From positions 1 to 64,000 of the forward strand of contig JAHZKX010000043.1 in the NCBI GenBank assembly GCA_022600195.1: DNA of 64,000 nt, written 5' to 3'. The notes under the pieces are model-generated. The model ran no database searches. It saw nothing but the letters and a program-made list of their open reading frames with translations, and had not been told where the DNA came from. The DNA is from Planctomycetota bacterium. GTDB taxonomy: Bacteria; Planctomycetota; Planctomycetia; Planctomycetales; Planctomycetaceae. Shown piece by piece: positions 62,033 to 64,000 of this stretch. Each line of letters begins with the position of its first letter. Within the stretch, counting starts at the first letter, position 1. A program made the position numbers and the translations under genes.

Positions 62033-64000
62033 CTATCGACGTTTTTTGGACTTCTTACCCGTGCCTTTGTTACGGGAGTTTTGCTGCTGTGCTTTTTCTT
62101 TCAGAGCAGCTTGCTCCTGTGCCTGATCGGCGATTTCCTGCAAACGGGCAAACCAACCTTTCTTCTGAGGCTGATCATTGTTTGAGTCTTCTTTATTCCG
62201 GTCTTTCTTCGACTCTGCTTTGATTTCAATTGTGTTTGAATCTTGCGTCTCGCTTGTAACCGGCTTTCTTTTCGATTGAAAGTCCAGCAGTTTCCGTTCA
62301 CAAATGCCCCACAAACTGGATGCGATGAAGTAAACACAAAGTCCGGCAGGAACGTGGTAAAACATGAATCCCATGAAGATCATCATGTAATTCATAATTT
62401 TATGCTGCAACTCCTGATCTTTATCTGTCGGTGGCGGCATAAATAATTTCTGCTGTATCACGAACAGACCGACTGTCACCAGAGGCAACAGGTTGAAGAA
62501 ATTCCCAAGGAAGGGGATATCGAATGGAAACTTGAACAAGGCATCGGGGGCTGCCAGGTTATCAATCCAGAGGAAAGGCGTACCCCGCAGCTGAACTGCG
62601 TTGTTTAATGCGGTATACAGACCAAAGAAGATGGGTAACTGCAAGAAAATCGGAAGACATCCCGCCAGCGGATTGTAATTGTTTTTGCTGAACAGCTCCA
62701 TTTGCGCTTTGCCGAGTTTTTCGCGATCGTCTGCGTATTTCTTCTTCAATTCAACGATCTGAGGCTGTAACTCTTTCATCTTCTGAGCACCGACAGCCTG
62801 CTTGCGCGAAAGGGGATACAGACTGCCTCTCACCATAATTGTCAAACCAATAATGGCAAATCCATATGAGAGGCCAAAGCCATGCAATGTATTCAGTAAC
62901 CACAACATCAGTTTGGCTACCGGACCAAAGATACCAAGGTCCATAATTTCGGTCGCCTTCAGAGGGGGACCGAGTAACGACTCCCGTTTGGGGCCGGTAT
63001 ACATGGCATAGCTATGAGTTTCTTCAGCGCCGGAAGCCAATTCAATTTCGTTCGAATTGATTTGAATGGTCACTCTACTTTGTGCTTCAATATTCAAAGC
63101 ACGGCTGATCAGAACAGGCTCAATGCTGGAAGAATAGTTCGAAGTCATTTGACCATTAATGAGTTCAGGCTTGTAGTTTTTCCCGTCGGGAGTGAGCAGA
63201 GCCGCAAAATATTGAATATCAATTCCTGCAAACTGAAAGGCGGCGGTCAGCTTCTCGACTTTCCCTGCATCGACGTTCTCAATAATATCTGGAGCATACA
63301 TTGTGACTGTATTAATACTCAGACTGTCATCTTCAAGAAAGCCAATTCGAACATCCCGAAACTTGCGTGTGTTGTCCTTATTTTCTAATGGGATGCCAAC
63401 AGGCCCTAAAAGACGATAATCGAGCTTCTGGACTGCATCACTATGATTGATTAATTGAATCTCGAAATGAACCAGATACCCAGCCTGATCTGTATCACGA
63501 AACTCCCTGAATTCACTTGGGGGAACCGGGAATTTTTTCAGGCCAAATTCCTTTTGAACTTCGATTGTTCCATCGGGGGCCATCAGTCCCAATCGTACTG
63601 ACTGGATAATATTTGGATGATCAGGATCCTTGACTTGTTCTAGAATTTTCCAGTTTGCTGTACGACAATTTTTTCCTAACGGCGCCAGCTTTTCATTCAG
63701 TTCTTCAACGTCTAATTCCAGAGAGCGCGTGATATTCTTGCCCGAAATTGATTCATTCAACACCTTTAAAGGCAGTTTTTTATCATTCAGCTCTCGATAA
63801 AGAGGATCGTTCAAAAACGCATCGACCAGTGCAGCACCTTTTGTCGTAATGGACAACTGCAGGAAATAACCGGTTTCAGGATCCAGCGAACCCAGCACAA
63901 TTTTTTGAAGAGGATTCTTCAACAGCTCTGCTTGCTTCGCTACTGGTTGATCGGGCTTTTCCTTTTCAGGATTTTTCGTTGCAGGTTTTTCCGTTTCACC
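62033..64000 (-). CDS. yidC: Membrane protein insertase YidC (N-terminus beyond window)
   Basis: At least 655 residues are visible and the frame stays open through position 64000, so the first transmembrane helix and start are outside. The large periplasmic beta domain runs to about residue 340 of the visible part, followed by the conserved 5-helix insertase core (LYGFAIIGLTIMVRGSLYPL-type segments: GFAIIGLTIMVRGSLYPLS, NPLAGCLPIFLQLPIFFGLY, PFLGNFFNLLPLV, YMMIFMGFMFYHVPAGL). The conserved hydrophilic-groove Arg is in IMVRGSLYP. The C-terminus is a long Lys/Gln-rich tail typical of planctomycetes. It inserts membrane proteins with or without SecYEG. Confidence 0.96.
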   Translation of the reverse strand, partial: GETEKPATKNPEKEKPDQPVAKQAELLKNPLQKIVLGSLDPETGYFLQLSITTKGAALVDAFLNDPLYRELNDKKLPLKVLNESISGKNITRSLELDVEELNEKLAPLGKNCRTANWKILEQVKDPDHPNIIQSVRLGLMAPDGTIEVQKEFGLKKFPVPPSEFREFRDTDQAGYLVHFEIQLINHSDAVQKLDYRLLGPVGIPLENKDNTRKFRDVRIGFLEDDSLSINTVTMYAPDIIENVDAGKVEKLTAAFQFAGIDIQYFAALLTPDGKNYKPELINGQMTSNYSSSIEPVLISRALNIEAQSRVTIQINSNEIELASGAEETHSYAMYTGPKRESLLGPPLKATEIMDLGIFGPVAKLMLWLLNTLHGFGLSYGFAIIGLTIMVRGSLYPLSRKQAVGAQKMKELQPQIVELKKKYADDREKLGKAQMELFSKNNYNPLAGCLPIFLQLPIFFGLYTALNNAVQLRGTPFLWIDNLAAPDALFKFPFDIPFLGNFFNLLPLVTVGLFVIQQKLFMPPPTDKDQELQHKIMNYMMIFMGFMFYHVPAGLCVYFIASSLWGICERKLLDFQSKRKPVTSETQDSNTIEIKAESKKDRNKEDSNNDQPQKKGWFARLQEIADQAQEQAALKEKAQQQNSRNKGTGKKSKKRR

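Noticed and set aside
1-64000. CRISPR array or cas genes, rRNA, riboswitches
   Set aside because: No regularly spaced repeats, no cas-type motifs, no rRNA-like stretches and no recognisable riboswitch core were found on either strand.

Overview
The window comes from a planctomycete (order Planctomycetales), probably of the moderate-GC Gimesia type, although genus is only a guess. The markers are several DUF1501 proteins, giant DUF1549/DUF1553 proteins with planctomycete-type cytochrome c domains, a DUF1559 pseudopilin-like protein, a formylmethanofuran dehydrogenase subunit B homologue, and many exported proteins of unknown role.

Layout. 0-9.4 kb: a di-haem cytochrome c peroxidase whose 3' end is cut by an IS3-like element running off the window edge; divergent from it, an OxyR with both redox cysteines and an OxyR-type operator over its start codon; then a DUF1501 gene and a 1.7-kaa cytochrome/WD40/DUF1549/DUF1553 gene. 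9.9-13 kb: a TadE/TadG-type trio. 13.3-17.8 kb: folK and folB, a polysaccharide pyruvyl transferase-like protein, a pteridine-reductase-like SDR and a CheX-receiver fusion. 18-22.3 kb: exported hydrolase, Cys-rich protein, DUF1559, DUF1501.

22.4-27.5 kb is accessory DNA: a single-gene unit with an integron attC-like 3' site, the 3' end of an IS3 element of the same family as the one at the window start, an exported helical-repeat protein, an IS630-like remnant, a sirtuin, a fragment that looks like the N-terminus of a planctomycete kinase, and an orphan serine recombinase. 27.6-33.6 kb: a BlaI/M56 (BlaR1-like) pair with two near-identical operator copies over its promoter, followed by a PL10-DUF4838 lipoprotein.

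33.8-50.7 kb: an operon-like DUF1553/DUF1501/M14 set, an RND exporter, a redoxin/haem/EF-hand protein, a YdeP-like molybdoenzyme, a membrane protein, a PDZ-Sel1 protein and an MFS carrier. 50.7-55.5 kb is a second accessory block: small orphan genes, GC-rich palindromes, a CPBP-PDZ protease in a unit carrying the same 41-bp upstream sequence and the same kind of attC-like downstream site as the unit at 22.7 kb, three copies of a short palindromic element, a frameshifted beta-helix ORF and a tandem pair of paralogous membrane proteins. 55.6-64 kb is housekeeping: tRNA-Phe(GAA), fhcB with a sugar isomerase, universal stress protein, DASS transporter, mnmE and a partial yidC.

The strongest candidate for something undescribed is the pair of cassette-like units (22677-23322 and 51920-53068). 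They carry unrelated genes but share a 41-bp upstream sequence (35/41 identical) and a similar downstream imperfect inverted repeat. No integron integrase is visible in the window.
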